Source: Candidatus Bathyarchaeota archaeon
GTDB lineage: Archaea; Thermoproteota; Bathyarchaeia; Bathyarchaeales; Bathycorpusculaceae
Direction of reading: 5' to 3'
DNA: 64,000 nt
Assembly: GCA_903901015.1 (NCBI GenBank)
Contig: CAIUPH010000026.1
Span: 1-64,000, forward strand
A model generated the notes under the pieces. That model saw only the letters and a list, made by a program, of their open reading frames with translations, made no database searches and was not told the origin of the DNA. Positions 8,622 to 17,919 of the stretch are shown piece by piece. The translations under genes were made by a program, and so were the position numbers. How positions within the stretch are numbered: position 1 is the first letter of the stretch; each line of letters starts with the position of its first letter.

Positions 8622-9217
8622 TGTACAATGAACTGTATGCGGCGTGGCAAAGAGAAACCGATGACCCTACACTTGGCGCTTTGCCTCTTGACTTCTACGG
8701 CAAAATCTCAGAGTACCTACGCCACATCAAAGAAGAAGATAAGGTTCAGGACAAAAAATCCGTCAAAATGAACCTGTTAACCCATGAATCGCTCAACGTC
8801 GAGCGGATGCTTGAGGAACTGCTGGGGGCAAGGTATAGGAAAATCGTTAAAATCGTGACTAAGAGCCAGAAGTTGCCTGTGGAGTTTTTAACGGTTGAAG
8901 AAGTCAGGATGTGCGAGACCTTCGCCGACTTCGCCAAAGCTTACCACAAGTTCACTGAGGACTTAATGCTGGGTCAACTGTCAACTGAACCAATCAAAGT
9001 TACTATCAAAACAGATTCTAACACCGCAACGGCTACATCCGCGCCTCCGACCCATAAAAGGTCCACTATTCGGTTCTTGAAGAGTATCCCAGCGATTATG
9101 GGCGCAGACATGAAGTCTTACGGTCCCTTCGTAGCGGAGGATGTTGCGTCGCTGCCGCCTCAGAACGCGCAGATTCTGGTTAAGCAGGGCTTAGCCGTGT
9201 TGGTTGAGGTTTCCTGA
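8621..9217 (+). CDS. gins51: GINS complex protein, Gins51 type
   Basis: 198 residues. An all-helical A domain (about 1-120) is followed by a low-complexity Thr/Ala/Pro linker and a C-terminal B domain (about 147-198) with RFLKSIPAIMG, YGPF and the closing IPPQNA-like segment. This A-then-B order is that of Sld5/Psf1-like Gins51. GINS couples the MCM helicase to primase and GAN/Cdc45; adjacency to PriS fits. Its last 38 bases overlap the 3' end of the convergent archaeosortase gene. Confidence 0.88.
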   Translation: MYNELYAAWQRETDDPTLGALPLDFYGKISEYLRHIKEEDKVQDKKSVKMNLLTHESLNVERMLEELLGARYRKIVKIVTKSQKLPVEFLTVEEVRMCETFADFAKAYHKFTEDLMLGQLSTEPIKVTIKTDSNTATATSAPPTHKRSTIRFLKSIPAIMGADMKSYGPFVAEDVASLPPQNAQILVKQGLAVLVEVS

Positions 9218-10259
9218 CTTTAATTTTATGCCAAACCACTTGGCTTGCAAGAATCAAGAATGGATAGGAAACAATCCATGCCATCGCGTATAACGGTCCA
9301 TAGTAATAGTGGAATGCTTCCACCTGACTCGAATCCACACCGTATTGCATTCCAATCGTGAATATGGTCACTATCCGCATGACGTTTATGAAGTAAGTTA
9401 CAGCAGCGCCAAAAGCGAAGTAGCCGATTTTAGCTTTCCATGAAATGTTCATTCGCTTCAAAAACAGCAATGCCACAGCTGTAAAAATCAGCAGGCTCTC
9501 GATGCCAGCGCAGGGCCACGCAACCGCAAACTTCGCCGACCCCAATGCCCCCGTAACCTGGAGAGTAGGCATCGAAGTTGCAATGTCTGTTCCCATCACG
9601 ACGGTGTTTCCCATCAGCCTCAAGACCCCAGCGGCAAGGCTGGCAGTGGTTGGAACCAGCAGCTGGAAGGGCGTGAATTGTCCGTAGGGAAAAACGTTGT
9701 CGATGGTGTAGATGACCCCGATTAACCCCGCGAATAATGCGGGCAATGCAAAACCCGCCAATCCTTTCTTGCCGAAGGATAGAAAAATGGCGAAGCAGAA
9801 GAGCAGCGAAAAGGCAAGGTACTCTATGGCAAGAGGCATCGAATCCGCGAAGGCAACTCCGCTTTGTCCCGCCCAAGTTGCGATGGCGCCGTTTAATCCG
9901 AAGTAATACTCAATCAGCACATACAGGGTGGGTAACAGTAGAACCAGAGCAAACGCGGCGGCTCTTGACTTGTTGAGTGCGTTTATTTTCAGCTTGATTG
10001 TTTCCCAACTAAGAATAAACTCCAGCGCCACCAGCCACACGAAGAACAACTGGAAAGTTCTGCCCTTCCACATTAACTGGAAAGAATCCTGCGTTGAAAC
10101 CTTCAAGTACGAATCCATGGGGTTTAGAAGGTACAGCAGCGCGAGGGGAACCGCGAAGGCGATGAGGGGCAGAATCTTGATTATGGTGTTTTGGTGCTCT
10201 TTGTTTTTTGATGGGTTTGGTGTGCTTGTCAAGAGATGCACATCTGTACCATAGGTCAA
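9180..10259 (-). CDS. Exosortase/archaeosortase family transpeptidase
   Basis: About 359 residues with eight or more hydrophobic helices. The predicted catalytic triad of the family is visible: Cys250 in WPCAGIESLL, Arg295 in INVMRIVTIF and His317 in EAFHYYYGP. Archaeosortases cleave and probably lipidate exported proteins that carry a C-terminal sorting tail. The start is uncertain: TTG 10259 opens the frame, but the TTTTTTAAAT stretch at 10261-10271 would put the transcript start near 10240, so GTG 10241 or TTG 10232 are possible. The natural target is not obvious. The propeller proteins near 59.6 and 62.9 kb carry a C-terminal helix plus a basic end, but no classical PGF-like motif. Overlaps gins51 convergently. 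Confidence 0.85.
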   Translation of the reverse strand: MTYGTDVHLLTSTPNPSKNKEHQNTIIKILPLIAFAVPLALLYLLNPMDSYLKVSTQDSFQLMWKGRTFQLFFVWLVALEFILSWETIKLKINALNKSRAAAFALVLLLPTLYVLIEYYFGLNGAIATWAGQSGVAFADSMPLAIEYLAFSLLFCFAIFLSFGKKGLAGFALPALFAGLIGVIYTIDNVFPYGQFTPFQLLVPTTASLAAGVLRLMGNTVVMGTDIATSMPTLQVTGALGSAKFAVAWPCAGIESLLIFTAVALLFLKRMNISWKAKIGYFAFGAAVTYFINVMRIVTIFTIGMQYGVDSSQVEAFHYYYGPLYAMAWIVSYPFLILASQVVWHKIKVRKPQPTRLSPA

Positions 10260-10338
10260 CGATTTAAAAAAGAATACGCCAAACTACACTAATGTTTTAG
10301 TGTCCGTTAGCAGAGGAGAAAAATAAAACCGCAGACGT

Positions 10339-10695
10339 TTAGCTGTATTCTCTAAACGTATAGCTACATTTTGTACAGCGCATAAACTGGGTTGAAGACT
10401 CATCTGCTCCTCGTGTCTGCACCTGCCAAACATAAGCGATGTTGTTGCCGCATCTTGGGCACTCAACACGCGCCGTCGGCAACGTGTTTAGCTTCTGCTC
10501 CTCTTTACCGATAACAGCAACTAGCTGCTGAGGACTATGCTGGATGACCTTAGGCACCACTTTGGGCTCGCATTTTTGGTCTGCTTCCGACTTCTTGTAG
10601 CCACATTTTGCGCAAGCAAGAACTAGGGTTGCTTCTTTACCGCTCTTAGATTTCTTTGGCTCAAGACGCGAACCGCATTTAGGGCAGAACTCCAT
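10339..10695 (-). CDS. tfs: Transcription factor S (TFS)
   Basis: 118 residues. It begins MEFCPKCGSRL with a first zinc ribbon (CPKC near 4-7, CAKC near 28-31). It ends with a second ribbon (CPRC near 79-82, CTKC near 107-110) carrying the acidic DE pair in RGADESST that reaches the polymerase active site. TFS stimulates RNA polymerase to cleave backtracked transcripts and corresponds to TFIIS/Rpb9-type factors. Length is normal. It is followed on the same strand region by DUF99, RpoL and Csl4, an information-processing neighbourhood. Confidence 0.95.
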   Translation of the reverse strand: MEFCPKCGSRLEPKKSKSGKEATLVLACAKCGYKKSEADQKCEPKVVPKVIQHSPQQLVAVIGKEEQKLNTLPTARVECPRCGNNIAYVWQVQTRGADESSTQFMRCTKCSYTFREYS

Positions 10696-10767
10696 AGTAC
10701 CTCAATCCACATCCGTTTTGGGATTCCCTTAGCACTGTGCCTTTTAAACTTTTTCAATTTTTAGCCG

Positions 10768-11346
10768 TCAAGAAGTGATTCCAGATGCGATGAGATGTGC
10801 AACACGCAGTGGCTCGGGCAAGCAGCTTCTGGTGGAGGTTAACTTTATAATTTTTTCTGCGTCGCAAAGTGAAATCCCAGCTAAACCCACGTAGACAACG
10901 GTGCCGTTGTTCTGTACCTCGTGGATTTCTCCAGCCCCAAGAACCATGCGCCAGCGCTCCTCACTGTTGGGCAGGTTCTTGAGCGCTTCGTGGATTCCAT
11001 CTAAATCGGGTTTTTCATGGGTCAAAGCCAAAACAGGAAGTCCCACTGCGGCACTCAGTTTTTTGATGTCAACTACGTTGAACCCTGCAAACGTTATCCC
11101 GTTGAGCATAACCAAACGCAGTTGCCTGCGGTGCGGGGAAGTGTTAATCATCGCAGTTATCTTTTCTGTGGCGTCTAAACCGTCGATTGCGACGTTCGTA
11201 TGCATAACGCCGTCGATGGAGCAGCCGCCCCTGAAAACAACGCCGACGACTATGGCGTTACCTTGCGTTTGGGGAATAAATTTTCCATCGTCTACGCCGA
11301 GCACTCTGATTTCGGGTTTTATAACTCTGAAGTTTGGGCGGCTCAA
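10768..11346 (-). CDS. DUF99 family protein (endonuclease V-like fold)
   Basis: 192 residues. Family landmarks: IRVLGVDDGKF near residues 13-23, VVGVVFRGG near 33-41, and the central LNGITFAGFNVVD near 80-92. The fold is related to endonuclease V; a nuclease role is suggested for the family but substrate and function are not certain here. The acidic DD pair at about 19-20 could bind metal. It is one of a run of minus-strand genes with TFS downstream and RpoL upstream, a common archaeal association. Confidence 0.85.
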   Translation of the reverse strand: MSRPNFRVIKPEIRVLGVDDGKFIPQTQGNAIVVGVVFRGGCSIDGVMHTNVAIDGLDATEKITAMINTSPHRRQLRLVMLNGITFAGFNVVDIKKLSAAVGLPVLALTHEKPDLDGIHEALKNLPNSEERWRMVLGAGEIHEVQNNGTVVYVGLAGISLCDAEKIIKLTSTRSCLPEPLRVAHLIASGITS

Positions 11347-11473
11347 GTTGGTTCCCTTAAACCTAAGATAGGTAATGGCTGCAGGTTTCTTAAATTAAAC
11401 CAATTCCAGAACAGAAAGTCTGCTCGGATTCAAGTTTTGACAGAAAATACTAAAAAAATTAAAAAATTATGGA

Positions 11474-11755
11474 TTATACTTTGAGAACTCGTTCAAGCTC
11501 TTTGCCGAATGCGTCGTTGGCTTTGCGAACCTTCGAGGTAGCCTCAACCAAGGCGTCTTCAGGTTTTGCGTCGCCTTTCATGCGGAGGTAGATGATGGGG
11601 CTTAAAGCTAGTGGATGTGGCACGTCGTAGCCGGCGAACTCTACTTTTTTGTCGTCTAAGAGTTTTTTCGCCAATAAGTTGCAGAGTCCGTGGCTTGAGC
11701 CTTCAATTTCAATTTTTAGCTCGTTTCCTTGTTTCTTTAGTACTTTAACTTTCAT
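11474..11755 (-). CDS. rpoL: DNA-directed RNA polymerase subunit L
   Basis: 93 residues, the normal length of archaeal RpoL (the Rpb11/Rpc19 and alpha-NTD relative). It shows LKIEIEGSSHGLCNLLAKKLL near residues 13-33, the VEFAGYDVPHPL strand, and the C-terminal helix. With RpoD it forms the assembly platform of RNA polymerase. Only 18 nt separates it from Csl4 upstream on the same strand, so they are probably co-transcribed. Confidence 0.95.
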   Translation of the reverse strand: MKVKVLKKQGNELKIEIEGSSHGLCNLLAKKLLDDKKVEFAGYDVPHPLALSPIIYLRMKGDAKPEDALVEATSKVRKANDAFGKELERVLKV

Positions 11756-11773
11756 GTTTTTTTTCGCCTTTGT

Positions 11774-12355
11774 TTAGATTTGTTCTTTGCCGTAGTCTGG
11801 AGATATTTTGCGAGTTTCTACGTTGCCGTCTTTTGGGCATTTAAGGTCGTATCCATGCTGTTCAAGCAGGGTTCCGCATCGTGAGCAGAAACCGTAGAGG
11901 ACGCCTAAGCCTGTGTCGTTCATTGTTAAGTGGAAGATTTGGTTTTTGTCGCTGATAACCTTGGCTCTCACGATGTCGCCGGGTTTGCATACGTCGCTGA
12001 TTTGGTCAACGTACCTGTCGGAGACGTCGGAAACGTGTAGGATGCCGCCGAAGTTGCCTGAAAGCGTTTTGTTTCCAATTCTGAAGATTTTCACTAAAAC
12101 GTTGTCGGATTGTGCGTTGCCGATTTGACCGATGACAACCGTTGAAACTTTCGGCACCACGACGCGGTCAACCATTGGATAGACAGACACGCGTCTGGTT
12201 TGCAGGTCCATAAGTGAGCGACCAATAATCTTTGAGAATATAACGCCGTCTTTAACGAAAGTTCCCGAGTCGGGAATAAATTCTTCGATAACGCCCAAGC
12301 GTTCGCCGGGCAACACTAAATGACCGCTTTTTTGTTCTGGAGATTTTAAGCTCAT
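11774..12355 (-). CDS. csl4: Exosome RNA-binding subunit Csl4
   Basis: 193 residues in three parts. An N-terminal domain starts near VLPGERLGVIEEF; an S1 domain spans about residues 65-150 (IGQIGNAQSDNVLVKI, ILHVSDVSD, GDIVRAKVISD); a C-terminal zinc ribbon has CSRCG near 158-162 and one visible later Cys (KCPKD). Csl4 forms part of the cap on the Rrp41/Rrp42 exosome and delivers RNA for 3' decay. It heads the minus-strand run Csl4-RpoL-DUF99-TFS. The 197-nt gap to the divergent flavodoxin gene holds its promoter. Confidence 0.94.
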   Translation of the reverse strand: MSLKSPEQKSGHLVLPGERLGVIEEFIPDSGTFVKDGVIFSKIIGRSLMDLQTRRVSVYPMVDRVVVPKVSTVVIGQIGNAQSDNVLVKIFRIGNKTLSGNFGGILHVSDVSDRYVDQISDVCKPGDIVRAKVISDKNQIFHLTMNDTGLGVLYGFCSRCGTLLEQHGYDLKCPKDGNVETRKISPDYGKEQI

Positions 12356-12552
12356 GATGGTTCCCTTTAAATTGTGAATAAGCTTGATTTTGATAAATGC
12401 ATATCCTTAGTTTCCATTCGACGCAATAAACCTTTTGATTAATAAACAAAAATAAACCTTCTGCGCGTAACCCAAAAAATCTCCAGTTCAAACTTAGAAA
12501 GCCATATTTTTTGGCAAAAACTACTATACTTACAGGGTACTGAGGCAACGTC

Positions 12553-13002
12553 ATGAAGCAAATTGTCCTATACGCATCCAAGGGCGGCAACACAGGAAAA
12601 ATCGCGGACGAGATAGCCCAAGAACTTATGTGCGAATCGGTAAAGGTAACCCAAACCAACTTGGCAAACTCGGTTGACTTGGACAGCTGCGACTTAATCT
12701 TTGTGGGTACAGGCATCCAATATGGCAATCCCAACCAAGACATAGTAGATTACCTCAAAACAGTCAGCCTTAAAAAACCCAAAGTCTTTGCGCTCTTTCT
12801 AACTTGGGGTGGAGCAGGAAAGACCAAGCAAGACGTCATTGCCAAACTCAAAACGATTTTGGAAACTAAAGGTAACCGAGTAAGTGAAGATTACTTTGTT
12901 TGTTATGGGGGATGGAATTTTTTGAGGCGGGGGCACCCAAATCGTGAAGATACTCAAGCCGCAAGGGTCTGGGCTAAAAAAATTGCAAACACAAATATCT
13001 AA
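12553..13002 (+). CDS. Flavodoxin-like protein
   Basis: 149 residues with a Rossmann-like flavodoxin fold. The phosphate loop is YASKGGNTGKIADEIA near residues 6-21, a VGTGIQYGNP loop lies near 51-60, and an FLTWGGAG loop near 77-84 could surround the FMN ring. It probably carries electrons or acts as an FMN reductase-type partner; no specific partner is visible nearby. It is transcribed alone, divergent from csl4. Confidence 0.8.
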   Translation: MKQIVLYASKGGNTGKIADEIAQELMCESVKVTQTNLANSVDLDSCDLIFVGTGIQYGNPNQDIVDYLKTVSLKKPKVFALFLTWGGAGKTKQDVIAKLKTILETKGNRVSEDYFVCYGGWNFLRRGHPNREDTQAARVWAKKIANTNI

Positions 13003-13038
13003 AATTTGTGCCCAAACCCCAGCATCCCTTTGGGATTC

Positions 13039-13737
13039 TCAGGGCTCGTTCCTTTTGATGAGGTACATGTCGATTACAAAGTCGTGTTTGGGCTTTGTGT
13101 GAAAGTCGAACATTTTGGGAATCGTCATAACCATAGCGTAGACTGCCTTGACGGAGCCGCCGTGCTGCGCGATGAACCGTTCCAGAAAAGGAGAAGCCTG
13201 AACCTGCAGATATCCCTGGCTGGCTTTGAGCTGCTTAATCAAGCGTACATCGACTTGGGGGTGGCTATGAAGCGAATAAACCGATTTGCCGACTTCAAGG
13301 GCTTTCACCAGGAACGCCCGGTCGGCTTCTCGGGTCTGCACGCCGAAGGGCGGATTCTGCAAAACCGTATCGAAGCATCCAGCCACAGTACTTATGTCGC
13401 CCAGAACCCATTGGACGTTGCTCAAGCCTGTCTTCTTCTTGTTTTCGGAGGCGGTTTGGATGGCGGAGCGGTCGATGTCAATACCAACGACTTCCTTGGC
13501 ACCGACGAACGATGCGCCCAAAGCGAGCCTGCCTGTACCGCAGCCTAAATCCAACACTGACTTGCCGACCACGTCGTCGTTAGCGTAGGCAGCGATGAAA
13601 AGCATGTTCGCGGCAATCTGCTCCGCAACCGTGTACTGCTCCAGATGCACCTGTGGGTTAGGCTGCGGGGCAACGGTTGCGAGGAACCGCTCCAAATCTA
13701 TTTTTCGAATAAGCCTTTTTTGAGCATGTTCTCCCAT
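13039..13737 (-). CDS. METTL5-like RNA adenine methyltransferase
   Basis: 232 residues. SAM-binding motif I is VLDLGCGTGRLALGA near residues 65-79, the acidic motif is VVGIDID near 88-94, and motif IV is QNPPFGVQT near 131-139. This NPPF motif suits N6 methylation of adenine. The LEQY segment near residue 32 and overall length match the archaeal METTL5 group, whose eukaryotic member modifies 18S rRNA. It overlaps the end of dph2 by 40 nt, so the two are probably one transcript. Confidence 0.82.
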   Translation of the reverse strand: MGEHAQKRLIRKIDLERFLATVAPQPNPQVHLEQYTVAEQIAANMLFIAAYANDDVVGKSVLDLGCGTGRLALGASFVGAKEVVGIDIDRSAIQTASENKKKTGLSNVQWVLGDISTVAGCFDTVLQNPPFGVQTREADRAFLVKALEVGKSVYSLHSHPQVDVRLIKQLKASQGYLQVQASPFLERFIAQHGGSVKAVYAMVMTIPKMFDFHTKPKHDFVIDMYLIKRNEP

Positions 13738-14699
13738 GAAGATTCGCCGCAGACAACCATAAACTCGTTAATCGTTAAAACGGGCTTTTGGAATTTTCCC
13801 GTTGCTTCAAGAGAAACACGTGGGCAAGCCGTGTTCACATATGCGTCGATAGAGGGGAACTCCAGGAGGGTTTCAGGGTTGATTTCCCGTGCCGCAAACA
13901 GGTACGCGGTTTTGCCGTGTTTCTCCGCCAACTCCTTCACGTGTAGCGCGCTGTCCATATGCTTCTGCCCAGGCTTCAAACCAACAAAAATCCCGAATTT
14001 CTTAGCGTTCTTGGCTTCTTGGATGCTTGCGAAGCGTTGCCTGAGGATTTTTTGGGCTTCAGCAGTAATCGGGTATGCTCTGTTGTCGTATGGGTCGGCT
14101 ATGATGGTTGGTTTAGAAGTGTTAAGCGCGATGCCCAAAGCATGGAACATTCCGCCGCCGACAAACAGGAAGGCTTCGACTTCGTCGGCGATGGATTTTG
14201 CGTTGCTATAGTTGCAGCCGCTGACTTGCCCGGGGTAAGCGATTTGTCCGCTGTCGCCGACTATGACAGTTTTTCCTGCGCGAGTTAAGATTTCTCTTGC
14301 TTGATTCAAAGTTTGAAGATGCTGAACAGAAGTTGCCAAGCCAACGGTGGTGTAGCCGATCAACAATGGAAGAGACTGCTCAACCGCCTTATCCACTGCC
14401 ACATTAGCTCGGGCTTCCACGTAAATCGTTGGAACCTGCTCATGCTTAACCATCCTGGCATGACCAAAATGCACAATCAAATCCACATCCAAACCCTGTG
14501 CTTCCCCAACGCCGATGTCGCAGGCGCCGTAGCATGGGTCAGCCGAAATAATCGCGATTGCACCGCATTTCTCAATGATTTTTGCCAGTTTGGGAGCTTC
14601 AGGCTTTAACCCTTCGGGCATCTGCAGTAGAACACGTTTGGCGTCCAGTTTGGTTATTTCTTGTTTTATGCGTTCTTCTTCAAAATCGAATCCTAACAA
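13698..14699 (-). CDS. dph2: 2-(3-amino-3-carboxypropyl)histidine synthase (diphthamide) Dph2
   Basis: 333 residues. It carries the three iron-sulphur cysteine regions of the family: DPCYGACD (Cys56/Cys60), VSGCNY (Cys162) and NTACPR (Cys292). The enzyme is a noncanonical radical SAM protein that adds a 3-amino-3-carboxypropyl group to a histidine of elongation factor 2 in the first step of diphthamide synthesis. Length is normal for the archaeal homodimer. The METTL5-like gene follows with a 40-nt overlap. Confidence 0.95.
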   Translation of the reverse strand: MLGFDFEEERIKQEITKLDAKRVLLQMPEGLKPEAPKLAKIIEKCGAIAIISADPCYGACDIGVGEAQGLDVDLIVHFGHARMVKHEQVPTIYVEARANVAVDKAVEQSLPLLIGYTTVGLATSVQHLQTLNQAREILTRAGKTVIVGDSGQIAYPGQVSGCNYSNAKSIADEVEAFLFVGGGMFHALGIALNTSKPTIIADPYDNRAYPITAEAQKILRQRFASIQEAKNAKKFGIFVGLKPGQKHMDSALHVKELAEKHGKTAYLFAAREINPETLLEFPSIDAYVNTACPRVSLEATGKFQKPVLTINEFMVVCGESSWENMLKKGLFEK

Positions 14700-14780
14700 A
14701 CGCCACCCTCACGTAGGACCTGAATAATAGTGAAAAGAAAGAAAAATTATTTTGGGTCGCACGCTGCATGCGAATGTTGC

Positions 14781-17198
14781 TTAACGTGGCCATTCCCAGT
14801 CTTGAACTGGTTTCTTGAGGGGCTGCCCGCGTGCTATTGCTGCTTGCTCGGCGAGGCGTTCGAGGATGATTTTTTGTTCTACTTGCGCAACGTTTCTTCG
14901 TGTGGTTACGACGGCGTCGTTGTTTACTGAGATGCTGTCGATTCCGACGCGGACGAGGAACTCTGCGAAGTCAGGCAGGTTAGAGGGGCCTTCGCCGCAT
15001 ATGCTGACGGTGCATCCGTTTTCGTGTGCGGCTTTGATGAGGTGGGCGATTATGCGTTTAACTGCGGGGTCGCGTTCGTCGAAGTATCCCATTTGTCCAA
15101 GGCGTTCAGAGTCGCGGTCAATCATGAGCACACCCTGTGTCATGTCGTTTGAGCCGATGCTGAAGCCGTCGACGAGTTTGCTGAATTCGTCAGCCATGAT
15201 TCCGATTGCGGGTGTTTCAGCCATGAACCATATCTTGAAGTCTTTGCCGCGTTCTAAGCCTTCTTCCTTCATGATTGCCAAGACCGCTTTGGCTTCCCAG
15301 AGCGTGCGAACCATTGGAAGCATGACGTAGACGTTTTTGAGCGCCCATTCCTTGCGGCATTTCACTATGGCTTGGCATTCCAGACGGAAAGCTTTGTCGT
15401 ACCATTTGCTTATGTAGCGGCTGCATCCTCTCCAACCCAACATGGGGTTTTCTTCGACGATTTCGTATTTGTCGCCGCCTTGTAAGCCTCGGTACTCGTT
15501 AGTTTTGAAGTCGCTTAACCGTACCACGACTGGTTTTGGCTGGATTGCTCTTGCAACAGTTGCGATTCCGTCTGCGAGTTTGTCAACGAACTGTTGGCTT
15601 TGGCCTGCATCGACGAATGCCATTGGGTGTTTTCCGATTGCGCTTGCCAAGATGAATTCGGTGCGCATGAGTCCGATGCCTTCGAAGGGCAGGTTCTTGT
15701 ATTGCTCAATCATCTCGGGTGTTCCGAGGTTCATGTAAATCTTTGTGGCTGTAACTGGAGCGGCTTCTGCAACTTGCATTGCTACTGCGCCGTTTGCTGG
15801 TTGAACTGCCTGCGCCATTATGCCTTCGTAGATAACTCCGTTGCGTGAATCCACCGTGTAGTCTTTTCCCGTCTTCATTATTTGTGTGCCGTTTTCGGTG
15901 CCTACGACGCATGGAATGTTGAGTTCGCGGCTAACGATTGCAGCATGGGAGGTGATTCCGCCTTTGTCGGTAACTATTGCGCTTGCCATCTTCATGAAGG
16001 GCACGAAGTCAGGGTCAGTCATGCCAGTGACGAGTATGTCGCCCTTGCACATGTCGCGGTTAGCATCTTCAGTGTTGAGGACGACTTTTGCTTTGCCCAC
16101 ACCGTAGCCTCTTCGTCCAGCGGAGATTCCTCGAACTATAACTTTTAGGTCTTGAGCTTTGTTTTCTTCCATTTTAGTTTCTTCCGTTGTTTTTGAGCCG
16201 AAAACGGTTTCTGGGCGAGCTTGAACCAGCATCATGTTTTCGGGGAAAGATAGGTCTTGGTCTATTGCCCATTCGATGTCCATGGGTTTTCCGTAGTGTT
16301 TTTCGATTCGTTTGGCAAGTTCTGTGAGTTTGTTTATCTCTATGTCGCTTATGCACACGATTTTCTGTTCGTCTTCAGGGATGTCAAGGTGCACGGTTTT
16401 TCCTGTTTTGGGGTCGCGGATGTACTTGACGGTTTTTTTGGATATGCGTCGCTCCTTAATTATCAGTGAGCTCTTGTCAACTACGAAGTCGTCGGGGTTA
16501 ACGGCGCCTGAAACCACGGTTTCGCCTAAACCAAAGTTGCCCTCGATTACGATTTCATCACGGTTGCCTGTAACAGGGTTAATGGTGAACATGACTCCTG
16601 CTGCTCGGGAGTTAACCATCTTTTGGACGCCGACGCTGATAAAAACTTTTTCGTGTGGGAAGCCTTTCTCGTTGCGGTAGAAGATGGCGCGTGGCGTGAA
16701 GAGGCTGGACCAGCATTTGACGACTTTTTCTATGAGGTCGTCAGCTCCTTTAACGTTAAGGTAGGTTTCCTGTTGACCCGCAAACGATGCGTCTGGCAGG
16801 TCTTCTGCGGTTGCGCTTGAACGCACAGCTACAAACGTATCTTTCAAGTCAAAGCGTTTGTTTAGGCTTGCATACGCGATTCTTATGGCGGTTTCGATGT
16901 CTTTAGGCATCGGAGTTTTTTCCATAAGTTCACGGATTTTTTTAGAAGCAGCATCGTACTGTCGGGGGTCGTTTGGGTTTGTAACGGTGTCCGAGATGAT
17001 TTTGTAAATTTGCTCAGCGATTTTTTTCTCTTGAATATACCGTTCATATGAAAAAGCAGAGACCGCAAAACCAAAAGGAACCGGCAATGCGGCATGAATC
17101 ATTTCGCCGAGGCTGGCGTTTTTGCCGCCAACAAGGGACACGTCAGTGTTTCTTAAGTTATCAAACCATAAAACTAGTTCTTTCTCTCTGGCGCTCAA
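14781..17198 (-). CDS. ppsA: Phosphoenolpyruvate synthase
   Basis: 805 residues. The ATP-grasp N-terminal domain shows VGGKNASLGEM near residues 23-33 and VRSSATAEDLPDASFAGQQ near 125. The phosphohistidine swivel has GGITSHAAIVSREL near 420. The PEP-binding TIM barrel has GLMRTEF, FSIGSNDMTQG and the catalytic Cys in VSICGEGPS near 752. It makes PEP from pyruvate and ATP for gluconeogenesis. Its ATG overlaps the L10e stop as ATGA, a close coupling of a metabolic gene to a ribosomal protein. Complete. Confidence 0.97.
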   Translation of the reverse strand: MSAREKELVLWFDNLRNTDVSLVGGKNASLGEMIHAALPVPFGFAVSAFSYERYIQEKKIAEQIYKIISDTVTNPNDPRQYDAASKKIRELMEKTPMPKDIETAIRIAYASLNKRFDLKDTFVAVRSSATAEDLPDASFAGQQETYLNVKGADDLIEKVVKCWSSLFTPRAIFYRNEKGFPHEKVFISVGVQKMVNSRAAGVMFTINPVTGNRDEIVIEGNFGLGETVVSGAVNPDDFVVDKSSLIIKERRISKKTVKYIRDPKTGKTVHLDIPEDEQKIVCISDIEINKLTELAKRIEKHYGKPMDIEWAIDQDLSFPENMMLVQARPETVFGSKTTEETKMEENKAQDLKVIVRGISAGRRGYGVGKAKVVLNTEDANRDMCKGDILVTGMTDPDFVPFMKMASAIVTDKGGITSHAAIVSRELNIPCVVGTENGTQIMKTGKDYTVDSRNGVIYEGIMAQAVQPANGAVAMQVAEAAPVTATKIYMNLGTPEMIEQYKNLPFEGIGLMRTEFILASAIGKHPMAFVDAGQSQQFVDKLADGIATVARAIQPKPVVVRLSDFKTNEYRGLQGGDKYEIVEENPMLGWRGCSRYISKWYDKAFRLECQAIVKCRKEWALKNVYVMLPMVRTLWEAKAVLAIMKEEGLERGKDFKIWFMAETPAIGIMADEFSKLVDGFSIGSNDMTQGVLMIDRDSERLGQMGYFDERDPAVKRIIAHLIKAAHENGCTVSICGEGPSNLPDFAEFLVRVGIDSISVNNDAVVTTRRNVAQVEQKIILERLAEQAAIARGQPLKKPVQDWEWPR

Positions 17199-17752
17199 GT
17201 CGTCTCCGTCTCCGGTTCGGGCGATTCTATTTCGGCCGCTTCGGCTACTGTTGGAGAAACCTTGATTTTAGTGAGAACTATCTTGCATGGGATTGGAAGT
17301 TTTGCGCTTCCTCGTTTAAGAGACTCTTTAGCAACTACTTCTTGGCCTGCTTTCACTTTGACTGTCATGAGTGGTTGGTCTACTTCGACTTTTGCGGCTG
17401 TGCCGATTGCTGTTCCAAAGGAACGTCTCATTCCCTGTTGAAGACGGTCAGCGTGAGCGCCGAAGATCATTTTGTTTTCTCTTAGGATAATGTGAGGGTA
17501 CGGGTGGACAACCATGTAGTATTCGTTTACGAGTTTGTCCATTAAAATGCGGTTAGTGGCCACACGCATAGCTTCTAAGGCGCAGTGACGTATCTGGGCT
17601 CTTTCTAAAGCGATGAGTTGACCTTGAAGTTCAAAAGTTCCATTTATGTCACCCATGCTGAACTTTACGATTTTTGGTGGTGGAAAACCTCTGATGTATT
17701 TCTTTCTGGTGTAGGCGCGGTTTTTAACGTGCCTGTAATTTTTCGCGTGCAT
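17195..17752 (-). CDS. rpl10e: Large ribosomal subunit protein L10e (uL16)
   Basis: 185 residues. It begins HAKNYRHVKNRAYTRKKYIRGFP and carries the GTFELQ, FGAHADRLQQGMRRSFGTAIG and PCKIV segments of the L10e/uL16 family, which sits near the A-site finger of 23S rRNA. The C-terminal 20 residues are acidic (ESPEPETE) and beyond the conserved core. It leads a two-gene unit with ppsA. The divergent TrmG10-like gene lies 167 nt away. Confidence 0.94.
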   Translation of the reverse strand: MHAKNYRHVKNRAYTRKKYIRGFPPPKIVKFSMGDINGTFELQGQLIALERAQIRHCALEAMRVATNRILMDKLVNEYYMVVHPYPHIILRENKMIFGAHADRLQQGMRRSFGTAIGTAAKVEVDQPLMTVKVKAGQEVVAKESLKRGSAKLPIPCKIVLTKIKVSPTVAEAAEIESPEPETETT

Positions 17753-17919
17753 GCAACGTCCCTTTTTAACCTACACATTCCAGCGGTATTTAAACGATTT
17801 GTAAATCAGCCACGATACTTCCAATGCATTTTTCAACTTTAGTTATTTACTTAAGATGCCTTATTTTAGCAGTTGGCGGTCATCTACTTATATACTTAGT
17901 TTACTTTTGATTTTCCAGA

